Below are positions 33,096-43,562 of a DNA stretch of 64,000 nt, in pieces. This DNA comes from Cladorrhinum sp. PSN259 (lineage: Eukaryota; Ascomycota; Sordariomycetes; Sordariales; Podosporaceae). Numbering within the stretch: the stretch's first letter is position 1; each line of letters begins with the position of its first letter. The notes below the pieces were generated by a model. It was given only the letters and a program-made list of their open reading frames with translations, was not told the origin of the DNA and did not search any database. The stretch is taken from NCBI GenBank assembly GCA_033725935.1, contig MU867147.1, positions 1-64,000 on the forward strand. The letters are read 5' to 3'. Made by a program: the position numbers and the translations under genes.

Positions 33096-33429
33096 TTAAC
33101 AAATACCAAGCAAGCTCCGAATACTGGCATATTATATATATATAAGGAGGGTCTTTTTATTTTAGCTTAGTAATCGATAACGAATTATTCACTTATTTTT
33201 ATCTACTTATATAAATACTATCATTCCACACATTTAATATGTCACATATCCTCATAGCTTTTTCGGATTTAAGGTCTTGAGCTAATTACTAAACTTTAGC
33301 ATATCTATCCCTTGCCCCCGTTTTTTAGATCTATAAAGCCGGCTTCTTCCTTTTGCCACTCTTTCGGTACTCCTTCTGTTTAGCTATCGTATCTCTTATC
33401 CCGCTCTCGCACTAACCATTCGTCAAATA

Positions 33430-34444
33430 AGCTTTAAAGCCGGCTTCTTCCCTTTGCCGCTCTCTTGGTACTCCCTCTGTTCAGTTACCGCATCCCTTAT
33501 CCCGCTCTCTAAATATGCGCCCAGCTCCATTGCCAATGTTTTAGACTTTAAATAAACCTATTTACCCTTATCCTTCACTATAACAGGCGCCTTTATAGGC
33601 CAGTAAGGGTGTGTGGTATCCGTGATATCCTCCTACGAATACTTTGCCTCGCCTGTCCAGATACAGTTAGCATACCTCCCACCGTAAAAAGCAGCTAGGC
33701 TAACGTACTCCCTGAATGGCTAAAGAGTTGGGATATAAGTCTTATTAATTAAGACGGATGGTTCCGACGTCGAGATATATACTCTAGTAGCGCGTAATCG
33801 CTTCTCGCAGTACGCGTAAGGACCGCCGTTCCTAATTTACATACGCGTTAGTAAACAGCTCGATAAAGATAAGCTACTGTAATTTATAAGCTGCCGCAGT
33901 ATTAGACGAAGAGAGCAGCCGCCTTCGATAGTCTTCCGGTATAAAGTTTATATAGCAGCCGCCCGTATTTATTCTTAATAATCTTCGGTATAACGATACG
34001 GTAGGTCTCGATCCTCTTTATCTCCTTAATCCATATAAGCATCTGACCTTCGGCACCTAAAACCTTAAAGAATCTAAAGAGGTTAGGGATATACTACGCG
34101 ACCGCTACCTTATTGATTAGGGCATCCTACGGGAGGAAACCGGCGATCTATAGTAGAAGAGGGGTCTGTAAAATCTTAATATGGATATTAGATATGCTGT
34201 AAAACTCTTGGGCGATCGCTAGCTGGCTTGGTGTTGCGTTCGGATTTTCTTTTCTCCTGCGGACCCAGACGTAGCGTTCATTCAGCTAGAACGAGGAGAA
34301 CGGCTCGGGCGCGTTGTTCAGTCAGCCCGTACTCGGACCGATCGGCTGGGGTGGGCGAATCGGCTTTCTGGCATCGTCGTACTCGACCTGTTGGAGGTCG
34401 ACGGTGATGGGCAGTTTACGCAGAGGGGTCTGGTTCGAATGCAT
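33430..34444 (-). pseudogene. Module B: cysteine-rich CxxC protein gene, decayed with lost cysteines
   Basis: Start ATG at 34,444 (MHSNQTPLRKLPITVDLQQ). The shared LNNAPEPF..FxLNERYVWVRRR region follows, with stops replacing Trp and Gln codons. The intron acceptor before NGGP is near 33,825. In exon 2 several Cys codons have become Tyr (NGGPYAYCE against NGGPCACCE in copy C; GGRYAN against GKCGN; AKYS against EKCS). These are G-to-A changes on the coding strand. The protein would lose most of its metal-binding-like cysteines even without the stops. It is divergent from the open protease gene at 34,966, 521 bp away. Confidence 0.65.
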
Positions 34445-34965
34445 CGCGGAGATATCGTGGAGGTGATTCTGCAGTAGGTTGGCGGTGGTATGCTTAGGTT
34501 GGGCGGTTCGGAGTGCTGGAGAAGGTTTAGATTCGGAATAGGAAAAGTTTGGAGAAAGAAATACGCGGGTCAGAGAAAAAAGAGCGAAGCGGAAGTGCCT
34601 ATTTATATACCAGTAATTTTGGTTGCCCGTGAGACCGCTTTTTAGCTGCAGCTTCCGGAAGCTTCCCTCTCTAAAAACCCGTATTCACTCTCCGCCGCGG
34701 TCGCGTCCTATTCACTCTCTGCCGCAATCGCGTTTTATTCACTTTTGCAGCCCTTCTTAATACGAAATCTTTCATCCGGCTTTAATAACTTTCTTCTTAT
34801 CATTTAACTTTCTTCAGAAGCTTCCCACTCTAAGAAACCTATTCAGACCATCCGCCGCGATCGCTTTCTTCTCGCTCATCTAGCTCTCTTCGGTATAATA
34901 TTTTTCACCCCGCTAACAGACATCAAAGCTAACCAAATAAAGAAGCAGTCGGTTTTGCCGATAGA

Positions 34966-36459
34966 ATGACCCAGCCTCCCGTTCCCCAGCATAAGCTATG
35001 GGCAAAAACATCATGGATTCTTGACCATCCCGTACACGAAACGTCCCAAGCCTCGCAGCGCCAACGCAATACGCTTATCCCGATACACACAGGCCGCTTT
35101 CTTGTATCGCCCGCGCTGCTGATCGCCGGACGTAGCCTGCTCGAATCCGAGCTTAAAAAACAGCGACCGTATATTGCGTTTGTTATGCGGGGTCTAAACG
35201 ATATCTGCGATGCGCCGTACGCGTTGGAGCTTCATACCCAACGCCCGCAGTGGATGCTTTTTAATAAGCTCGCTACCGAGGACCAGCAAATCCAGGCGGT
35301 CCGGAGCTGGTTTCCCGACTTCCAGTGGATAGCACCGAAGCTAGCGTGGAAGCGCCCTTGGGCCGAACTGATTCCCCATCTCTACAATTTGGAGGCGATC
35401 TTGGTCGATGGGCGTGCCTGGGTGTACGATGACGCCCTCATCGCTGGCCTCCAAACCCTCTGCTCTGGAGCTCAGGACAGCGTACATATCCCCGCCAACC
35501 CTCTGAACTTTACCCTCACAGCAAGGGAAGGTACGGAGATCTTTGGCATCCCCGCTCGGTTTCGTAACGCTCGGCGGGAAGCCGCCTGCAAGCGGTTCTG
35601 GGTTTTGCCCATGTTCTTGAAGGATGTAGCGCACTGGGCGGTTGGGATCTTTAATCACGGCACCAACGTTTTGTACTGGAAGAATTCGATGAAGGACATG
35701 GCTGATTATAACTACCAAGCGGTAATGATGGATTATGTGTCATACTCACTAGGTTATTCCGTACATTGTACGGTCGTCGAGATAACCCCCGGATTCGTGC
35801 AGCCCGACGACTCTTCATGCGGCTTGTGGGTGCTGGAAACCACGAGACTTTTCTTCGCTAGCCTGCACCGTGGAGATTTCCCCGGTTGCTTAAGTAACGG
35901 CAAATTCTTCCGTAATGATCGGGAGTTCTACTCCGGCATGAGCAGAGAGGCGATTAAGTCAAACGTCGTCCTATTGCAGAGGATGCGAGGTGCCTGGCTT
36001 ACCTTTCTCCGGAACATCTTTTACCATAAACCAAAGTGCCCGCTGCAGGCTAGCTACGTGGATAGAGTGAGCCGAAGCGATGCTTTCATGGTTTCGTATA
36101 CTGAGGTACAATCACGCCTTAGGCGTAACGGAGAGCAAGGAATGAAGCTTAGGCGCGTACGGGGAACCGCTTCTCCCCAGGTGAGGACACCTTCCAGCTC
36201 TTTTCGCCAGCGGGACTACACTCCTCGGCAGCGGACCGATGGCACCCGTGAGAATCCGCAGTCCCTCCTCTCTTCTCCAGACTCCGACGTAGCCATTATT
36301 ACGACCGGTCTCCGCTCGTTATCGGTCTCCCCGCTAGCAATAACCCGTGAGGTCATGGATGAGAATGGACAGCGCATACAGCGTATCTCGCGTCCACGCC
36401 TAACTGGAGCCTTGCAGTCCCCAACCATCCACCCTACCTGGAGCGGTTGGAAAGATTAG
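34966..36459 (+). CDS. Module B: Ulp1-like (C48) protease homologue with Asp-to-Asn change
   Basis: An intact 497-residue frame with no introns. The Ulp1 fold signature is visible: KRFWVLPMF..VAHWAVGIF (His223), then YWKNS at His+17 (Asn240), FVQPDDSSCGLWVLET (Gln279, Cys285, the usual spacing of six). Ulp1-family enzymes cut SUMO-like precursors or conjugates using His-Asp-Cys, with Gln forming the oxyanion hole. Copies C and D have Asp where this copy has Asn, a single G-to-A change (GAT to AAT). Activity is therefore doubtful. An N-terminal domain of about 200 residues precedes the catalytic part. The Ser/Arg-rich tail ends TGALQSPTIHPTWSGW, a C-terminal signature shared by copies A and C. 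No transposase is adjacent. Confidence 0.8.
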   Translation: MTQPPVPQHKLWAKTSWILDHPVHETSQASQRQRNTLIPIHTGRFLVSPALLIAGRSLLESELKKQRPYIAFVMRGLNDICDAPYALELHTQRPQWMLFNKLATEDQQIQAVRSWFPDFQWIAPKLAWKRPWAELIPHLYNLEAILVDGRAWVYDDALIAGLQTLCSGAQDSVHIPANPLNFTLTAREGTEIFGIPARFRNARREAACKRFWVLPMFLKDVAHWAVGIFNHGTNVLYWKNSMKDMADYNYQAVMMDYVSYSLGYSVHCTVVEITPGFVQPDDSSCGLWVLETTRLFFASLHRGDFPGCLSNGKFFRNDREFYSGMSREAIKSNVVLLQRMRGAWLTFLRNIFYHKPKCPLQASYVDRVSRSDAFMVSYTEVQSRLRRNGEQGMKLRRVRGTASPQVRTPSSSFRQRDYTPRQRTDGTRENPQSLLSSPDSDVAIITTGLRSLSVSPLAITREVMDENGQRIQRISRPRLTGALQSPTIHPTWSGWKD

Positions 36460-36904
36460 GGCACCTAGTAAAGATGAGATATTGTGGCTAGTTTTAGGCC
36501 GTTTAGGTATATTTTAGGCTTTTTTTTTTTTTCCATCTCTTTTTTTGTTATATTCTACTTTATATCCGAATAGGCGGCTCACCGAGAGAAACGTTACGTT
36601 TATGGATAGTTTAGGACTGACGGTTATTTATATTATTCTGGGGTTTTATATAATTAGCTATGTCCTCCGTTATTGTTTTCTCGGACATATTTTTCGTAAT
36701 AAAATAGTCGAGGAGCGTTAATAAAAAACTCTCGGCAATGAGAAAGTACCTTCGCACTTATTCAAGCTTTTTCTTTCTTCTTCTGCTCTGAGGACTAATC
36801 TTGCAGCTATAGCACACTTACTTATGCATAAAAAAGAAAGCCTTCTATAAACGCTTTTGAGAATAAACAAAGGCTCATATAGCTGCCCCAGGGGGGGTCT
36901 CGGG

Positions 36905-37480
36905 AGCTGCCTATAAACGGGTATAACCGCGATAGGTTTAAGCATTAAGAAAGAATTACCCATAACCTCCACACGGTTCCTTCCTCTATTTAAACCAGCG
37001 AAAGTTTGAGCGTGTTACGGTCCTGGCACGTGACCTGTAGATTAGATTAGATAGTGTATATAAGGAAGTGTGGGTCTGCAGCAGCTCTGCTGCAGAGCCC
37101 CACCTGCAAGGTGGCCTGTGCGCAAGCCAGTCAAAACCTCCGACTTACAGCAAGCCTTCGGCTTTCTTTCCTTTCCTTCTTTAATCTACTATTTTAAGAC
37201 TAAGGCTCTGTATTCCTGTAACTGTTCCAGGGCTCTTACTAGCTACCGTCACAGAGCGACTTATTTATATGAATGGTTCATGAACGACTCGGTAATTCGG
37301 GAATTCAGCTTTTAAAAGGTTAAATAATAGAGCCGTACTGGGAAAGTTTCGGAGTAGTTTCGGAGCGATTGAGGGCTTCGTGGGCTACCTGGAAAGAATT
37401 TGCATTTTTAATTAGTTTTATAAATAAGGCTTAAGCGTTTGACAAAAAATATAAGCTCTGTCGCACCCTGACCAGCTCCC
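36905..37480. other. Segment present in only one copy of the inverted block, LTR-like in part
   Basis: It is absent from the counterpart near 63,590. It contains TGTTACGGTCCTGGCACGTG followed by TGTAGATTAGATTAGATAG and TATATAAGG, resembling LTR sequence of the families in this window. It could be a solo-LTR insertion or a deletion in the other copy. No target duplication was seen. Confidence 0.45.
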
Positions 37481-37579
37481 CGGACCCCCCTTTATACGGC
37501 TAAGAAAGCCATAAGCTCCTTCTGATCAGAGGGAAAAACGTAACGACGAGTTAAAAGAATACGTACCAAAAGAGTGGTA

Positions 37580-38050
37580 TTAAATTCCCACCTCCTTCTT
37601 CTTCTTCTGCGCATACGTCTTCGCCCTCTCGGCGTCTCTGGCAGCTGCCCTCTCTCTACGGCCACCTCTGCGCTCTGCCGCCACAGCTAATTCGGCATTA
37701 CGCCTCCGGGCCAGATATACCATTTCGTACTCGCGCCGGCCTGCGTATTCCAGCTCGTGATCAGGTTCACAGTACCAGCCTCCCTTAGCTGAGTAATCAT
37801 GCGTATGGGAGGACGACTACGTAATCAGCTCAATTAGTCTTTAGTGACGGCCACACGGTAGGCTTCGGCAGATCAGTAGGGCGCGTCGGTTCTCGTCTTG
37901 CTCTGCTGGATACGCGGGGATCGTTACAGTAAGACGAAGTGGCTGAAGCCTATTAATTTGAGCCTCCGCTGCGATGAAGCCAGTATTACCGGTGCAGGCA
38001 TGGAGGGTTTAGGTACGCCGAGCGTTTGGCGCTTCGGCCATCAGTTCAGT
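37580..38050 (-). pseudogene. C-terminal fragment of a D-type Ulp1-like protease
   Basis: The minus strand encodes YCEPDHELEYAGRREYEMVYLARRRNAE, matching CEPDHELEYVGWREYELMY of the gene at 51,002-52,549. An Arg/Ala/Glu/Lys-rich tail follows. Upstream parts with stops extend to about 38,050. The catalytic region is missing. Confidence 0.7.
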
Positions 38051-38299
38051 TGTGACGACACCTGCTAAGCGTTTCTATCCTCTTAGAGCTCATTACCTAG
38101 ATAGATATAGTACATAATTACTTATCCCCAGCTTATCAAACCCTCCTAGCAGCTGTGTGATCAGAGGGGGAAGCTTATCGACGTTAACCATAGGGTAACC
38201 TATAAGGTCTAGTAAAGAAGGATGTCTGCCGTAGCACACAGCTCTAGCCCATAAATACCGTTAATTACGTCTTAATTAAACTCTCCCTTGCTCGTCCAC

Positions 38300-38612
38300 C
38301 GTTTGAGTAAGCAAACCCACACTCACAAAAACAAACCCGCACACCTAAACAAAGAAAGAAGCCTTCCATAAGGCTTCTCAGAAAACAAAAGAAAGCCTCG
38401 CACAAAGGCTTTCAACAAAATAAAAGCTCACGAGGCCGTCTGATGCATCCGATCAGAGGGGGGAGCACAAAGACAAAGCCAAAAGAGTGGGCGGAAAGAG
38501 TGGTGCTGAATTGCTTCCTAATTGCCTGCCTGCCCTCCCCTGTAGAAGGGAGGGTGCACAGCTGCTTATACGTATAAAGAAGGACTGGTTCTGAGAAGGT
38601 GACTTACGATCT
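38300..38612 (+). repeat. Leader repeat (as at 28.38 and 45.36 kb)
   Basis: It carries AAAGAAAGAAGCCTTCCATA, a CCGATCAGAGGGGGG site, GCCAAAAGAGTG, GTAGAAGGGAGGGTGCACAG and TATACGTATAAAGAAGGACTGG in the same order as the other leaders. The decayed coding frame at 38,891 follows at the place where copies at 28.97 and 45.88 kb also have a start-like ATG or its remnant. Confidence 0.65.
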
Positions 38613-38890
38613 ATGCTCCGTAACCTACACAGCTATATAAGCCCCACTACCTTGCCCCGAAATAGCTATGATATGCAAGCGAAACGCGAAAATCCGTGCG
38701 CACCCTGTAAGCTCTGGCCACACTGCTCCGTTTGTAATGCAAACTGTGCATGGCATTTGCCAGATTTTCAGCATAAAGATGTTAAAATTGAACAGATTTG
38801 AAGCCTTAAAAGTAGCCTTTATATAGTACCGTCAGATTGCTTGTTGTATAGCCTCGATTCCAGTTAATCCCTCCCATCGCTAGGCCAGCC

Positions 38891-39740
38891 ATGAAGCCGC
38901 CCAAGCGTACTACTCGAAATGACACCAAGCCTAAGACATCCACCAAGAAGCTTTCTAAGGATGCACCCCCTACCAAACCTGCAGCTAAGGTTGCATCAGC
39001 AAGCAGCACCATTGTTAAGCTAAAGCGGCCAGGTAGCACACCGGCACCGTCGCCCCATGGGTCGGTCCCTGGTGCCAATACTACGTAGCGATCTAAGTAA
39101 CTAATCCCTAACGATGCGGCCGATCCCGAAGCGCTTTTAGACGACGTTAAAGAAGAAGAAGCCGCTTAGGTAAACGAATATAGCGATGATGTTATCGTCG
39201 AATAGCTATTAAGGAAGAATCTGGCTACCGGTAAAAGCTTTAGCCGGAGGGTTCTCTTCCTAACAGAGTAGCGCGCAACACCGGCATCCACGGTGCGGCC
39301 GGTCATCAAGACCAGGTTAGCGACCACGCCTCTCACCCATCAAACTACCAAGCAGTCAGTACAATTACCAGTCTCAATCAATATTCGTATAACGTACGAG
39401 ATATTTGTTAATTCAGAGCGTTATCGGGCATAACCGGAAGAGAGCGGGCTCCGCGCTCCGGGCGAGCGTGCTTCCGGAGAGCATGCTTCTGCCGAGCATG
39501 CTCCCAGAGAGCGTGCTCACGGAAGTACGGGGAATACGAACGTTGAGTGTGCTCCCGTTCAACACAACCCCCAGTTGGGCTAGCAAGCTTGGATATAACT
39601 TCTGGCTTAACTGCCGTGCTCTGTCCTTATGGACACCATCATCAACCGTCCCCGAGGATTCTACATATCTTTTTCTTATATAGACACCCTCTTCGTAGAT
39701 TGTCATGTCATTCGGGATATCGTGGTTTACCTGTAAAATA
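38891..39740 (+). pseudogene. Decayed gene behind a leader repeat, unknown function
   Basis: The frame starts MKPPKRTTRNDTKPKTSTKK, is Lys/Thr/Pro-rich at the N-terminus, then has an acidic segment (LLDDVKEEEAA) and VEQLLRKNL-like sequence. It is cut by at least six TAG/TAA codons, most where CAG or CAA would be expected. The second half passes through the GAGCATGCTC-rich stretch. From its position behind the leader I infer it is the N-terminal part of a retroelement protein, but no enzyme domain is seen. Confidence 0.5.
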
Positions 39741-40206
39741 GGGCAAAGAAGAAGAAAGTAAATAAATCTATCATAGAAAATGAGAAAATGTCGCTGACGA
39801 GCGTACTGTCGACTTTATAGTGAAGGAAATGAGTATGCTAAAGTGCATGACTTGTGAGCTACTTTCGCTGGTAGTATTAGTGGGAGGATTCCTCGCTAAA
39901 TGCTCGTGCTAAGGTAATTGCTTTTACGTTTTATAATTGCGTTATATTGTGTAGGGCGATTAATCGTGGGAGGAATGAGGTAAGGAACAAGAAGTGGTGG
40001 AACAAGAAGTGGTGGAAGAAGAAGTGGTGGAAGAAGAAGAAAAGTAATATATTAAAAGTGAAGGTGAAGAAAGCGTTTGTTTTCGTCCTAACGGTAGGTT
40101 ATTGGCGTAGCTCGGTGGATTTCGTGATTGTTGCTCCTACTACCTTTAGTGTTGTGCCCAAACTGGCAACCACGCTTCCAAACGAGGCTCCTTCCAAGTT
40201 CTAGAC
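39741..40206. other. Intergenic stretch, no gene seen
   Basis: AT-rich, with a GAAGTGGTGGAACAA/GAAGTGGTGGAAGAA short tandem repeat near 39,985-40,035. Confidence 0.4.
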
Positions 40207-40796
40207 CTGCAAATGAAGTGGGCCCAATGGGAATTTGCAGATCGCTTGGAGCAAGGATAAATAGCTCCTCAAATTCCCGGGACCTGCCACTTTCCCTGAG
40301 TTTAAGGCGGCGTCATTAGAGATGCTCGCTGCTGAGACTCAATACTATCTAGAGGAGAAGACCTTTGGTGGAGCTGGCCCTCAAGCTGTGCGCAGAGTTC
40401 AAGCTGCTCGTGCCGCTTGCCGCAACCTTAAGATGATCAACCTTGGTGTTATAGGTGACCCTGATTAAGCTTCTTGGATGGTCAAGAGTGGTCGCTTGAA
40501 GTCTGAGAGCACTGTCCTTGCCTCAGACGTTGCGCGCTTAGGTATCTCTATTAGAGAGATTCTCCCCGCTCAGTCGCCCTCTCCCTCCGTGGAGAGCATC
40601 TCTTCTTCCCAAGCTCTTGCTCCCTTCCTTTCTTCGCTGGAGTGGAATACTCCTAAGGTCTCTGTTCTCCAGTTCATGAGAACTCTTGACACTGTGTCTA
40701 AGGAAAAGCGCATTGCCTTTGTCAAGTGCTTGCTGGAGGAGTCTCCTTACTTTATAGCCTGCTAGGAGGAGGCTGATAATAATATGGTGCTCTGAG
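40207..40796 (+). pseudogene. Decayed gene, possible relative of the one at 1802-3475
   Basis: The frame reads LQMKWAQWEFADRLEQG, a TAA, IAPQIPG, a one-base frame change, then TFPEFKAASLEMLAAETQYYLEEKTFGGAGPQ and onward to a TAG near 40,760 and a final TGA. The internal stops sit at expected CAA/CAG positions. The end (SVLQFMRTLDTVSKEKRIAF) has the same layout as the end of the 1802-3475 protein (SVLSSLEQVPSIQDRRAYLN). The relation is weak but fits the placement of both beside module copies. Function unknown. Confidence 0.5.
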
Positions 40797-41159
40797 TTCT
40801 CTTTGCGCTTTTGGGTAGGATGGGAATAGACTGGATAGGATAGGGATAGAGGAGTTTAGAGGATAGATAACGATACCCCGGATAATTGGGATGTTTGGGA
40901 GGAGCAAGAGTAGATAGTCCTAATATAAGACTTCTCCCTTAGTTATGCTTCCCTTTAATCTTGCTCTGGATATTATAAAGGTTTATTACTGACCCGAACT
41001 TAGTAAAGGGTTGTCGTTTTAAGCCCTAAATAGTCCTAAAAGGAAGAGCTTTATCTGATCAGAGGGGGATGAAGCTTCCCCTGTCTCACCGGGACCATCT
41101 ACTGATTTTTATCTTCGTAACTTGGAACTGCTTTCTAATGCCACCACCTCCGCTGATCG

Positions 41160-41370
41160 CGGTACTCTCAAACATGACACACCCACCCACACATAATAAA
41201 GAAAACCTTCCTTAAAGGCTTTCAAGAACAAAAGCTCCCGAAACCATCTGACCCTTCTGATCAGAGGGGGAAACGCAGAAATAAGTTAAAATAAAGTATG
41301 CCGAAAGAGTGGTGTTATATTGCCTCCCTAATTACCTCCCTTACTTAATAGAAGGAAGTGCCATACTTCT
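41160..41370 (+). repeat. Leader repeat fragment
   Basis: It carries CACACCCACCCACACATAAT, AACCTTCCTTAAAGGCTTTC, CCCTTCTGATCAGAGGGGG and GAAAGAGTGGTG in the order of the other leaders, just left of module C. The 360 bp to its left (40,797-41,159) hold no gene. Confidence 0.65.
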
Positions 41371-41692
41371 CGACGCTAATGCACGCCAAGGAGCTTCTAC
41401 CGCATGAAGGCACGGTATTACCAGATTTTATATAACGGTACCGACGAATGATCGGCTCCCTGCTCTACGCCGCAGTTATTACGAGAGGCGACGTAGCATT
41501 CGCGGCAGTACGCCTTGCCCGCTCCTTAACTAATCCTGGCCCAGGACACTTCAACTCGGCATATCTCGGTTATCACAATAGTATTAGAGCCATTTATTTA
41601 ATCAGTATTTTTAAAGTCTATTTACTGGGACGGGAATACCGCTCTATGCTTATCTCTTCCCGACTTCCTTAAGCGCCTTAAAGCCTACCTCC

Positions 41693-42754
41693 CTAATTAA
41701 CAATTCTCAATGCCTGTTTCTTTCCAATGTGCTTCAGTGCCTTATCCTCCTGGTCCTTCATCTCCTCCCTCACAGGAGGATTGATTTCTTCCCCCACAGT
41801 CAACTCTTCCATTTTGGATCTCCATATCTCCTTATTGCCATTCTTCAATACCTGGACTGGCGCCTTCATTTTCCACAGCTTATGTCCAGGATCAATAACA
41901 TCCTCCCAAGAACATTTCTCCTTTGTCCAGAAGTAATTACCGCATTTCCCGTTCTCGTAATCCCGAAGACTGACGTATTCCTAAAAAGGCCACAGCGTCG
42001 GCTGAGAGCACTCCTTGTCCTTGATATCCTGCAGATCGACGTTCGGCTAGCATATTCGAGTATTGCGTAGGCGTATCTCGCAGCAGGCGCAAGGGCCTCC
42101 GTTCCTAAGCACGTTTAGATCAGCTTTAGTTTAGTAATAACAAACTGCCGCAAACTTTACTTACAAGTCACCCAACAGCTGCACCATCAAGGCAATGACT
42201 TCTGACTGATCCCCGGCGCATAGCTCATGCATCAGACGTCTATATGGCATTCCGATAATCTTAGGAACAAAGAGGCGTTATCTCCTCGACCCTTAGTCGC
42301 TCTTAAAGTATCGGTCGATCCGCTATATTACCTAAGGCTGCGCCTTCAGAACATCGCTAAAAAGGCAATTGAGAATTGGCAAGCCCCAGCCAATCTGCCA
42401 CTCGACGACCCAGTTATACAGAGGTTCCTTAGTGTTAAGGGAAAAAACTCGAATAGCTTTCATTCTCTCCCGTATCATCCTCACATAGTTGGCCGATTGT
42501 ACAAAGAACTCGCCGGTGTTATCGAGAACTTGGGCGACCGCGTCACCCTCTCTTCGACGAACCCAGACATAGCGTTCCGACAGCTGGAAGTCGTTGTATG
42601 GTTCTGGCGCATTGTTAAGCCAGATAGTGTTGCCGTCGAGCTTCTTGGGCGGCTTGAGAGGCTTGCCTTGGGGTTGATGGGCAGGATCCCAGTATTTAAC
42701 GGTTGATATATCGACACCCTGTAGCTTTTGCAGTGGCACCTTTCCCGGTTCCAT
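41693..42754 (-). pseudogene. Module C: cysteine-rich CxxC protein gene with few stops
   Basis: Exon 1 starts at 42,754 (MEPGKVPLQK; the first codon reads ATG on the minus strand). The exon ends GDL, with a 60-bp intron at 42,105-42,164 (GTAAGT..TTAG). Exon 2 begins NGGPCACCEIRLRN and carries C-x2-C-C, then GKCGNYFW and EKCSWED, the same cysteine layout as the intact protein at 53,045. Stops are found near 42,330, 42,322, 42,290, 42,275, 42,051 and 41,980, mostly at expected CAG/CGA codons. The tail is Lys/Glu-rich. It lies divergently, 808 bp from the protease of module C. Confidence 0.7.
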
Positions 42755-43024
42755 CGCGGTCGCTTACGTTACCCTGCTAGAAAGTTTAAATACTGGAAGT
42801 GTGGATTTCGGAAAGAGGTGTGTTCGGGGAAGGAGAATTTTTGGAGGGCTTTTGTGCTTTAAAAAGAAGAAGCAAAAAGATCCCGCAGCTAAACTCACCT
42901 GCTCTGCAAATTTCACTCGCTCCTTCCGCAACTCTTAACCAGTTTGGCACAGCAACCTTGATGGCTCCGGCACCTTCCAGTATTTACTTGCAAAAACGAA
43001 TTTATTCCTGAAAGGTTATTCGTT

Positions 43025-43270
43025 CCTTCCTCCATAACCGTCTCCTCTACGACCTTCTCCTCCACAACCTTTCTCTTTCATAACCTTCCCCTCAACAACT
43101 TTCTCCTCCACAACTTTCTCCTCCACAACCTTCCCCTCCACAACTTTCTCCTCTACAGCCTTCTCCTCTACAACCGTCCCCTCCACAGCTTTCTCCTCCA
43201 GAACCTTCCCCTCCACAACTTTCTACTCTACAACCTTCTCCTCTACAATCTTCTCCTCCACAACCATACC
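43025..43270. repeat. CTCCTCCACAACCTT minisatellite between the module C genes
   Basis: About 15-bp units, variants of CTCCTCCACAACCTT and CTCCTCCACAACTTT. The minus-strand Glu/Lys/Val repeat frame is not a credible gene. A shorter version lies in the corresponding place of module A (about 5,545-5,600). Confidence 0.8.
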
Positions 43271-43562
43271 ACACCCCTCTTCCATATTGGTCTTCAAGCA
43301 CACATCTTCCTTCTGTATCGCCGCGCTGTCTTCACGGTCATTAGTAAGCGATAGTGCGTCCTTTATATTATCATAAACTGGGGAATTCAATTCCGTTTGT
43401 TACATTTATAACTAACGATCTCCAGATCTCAGGCATTCCAAAGTCCCACCGCGACTCTCGCTCAGTCGCCACGCTCTTTTACCAATCGCCTCCCAGTAAG
43501 CCCGTCTTCACCGCATTAAAAAAACGTCAAGCTAATTTCTTTAGAATCCCACAATCGCAACC

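Larger units (their letters stand above)
36380..38650 (+). repeat. Block repeated in inverted orientation at 62,650-64,000
   Basis: It contains the 3' end of the module B protease, a spacer, a fragment of a D-type protease and a leader repeat. The same items appear in reverse order and strand at the right end of the window. The match is continuous except for about 0.55 kb (36,905-37,480) present only here. Confidence 0.75.

Noticed and set aside
42332..42706. Plus-strand ORF 42,227-42,706 as a gene
   Set aside because: The minus frame carries the sequence conserved in copies A, B and D; the plus frame is its shadow.
43016..43301. Glu/Lys/Val repeat protein on the minus strand
   Set aside because: It is the CTCCTCCACAACCTT minisatellite in translation, in the intergenic space of module C.
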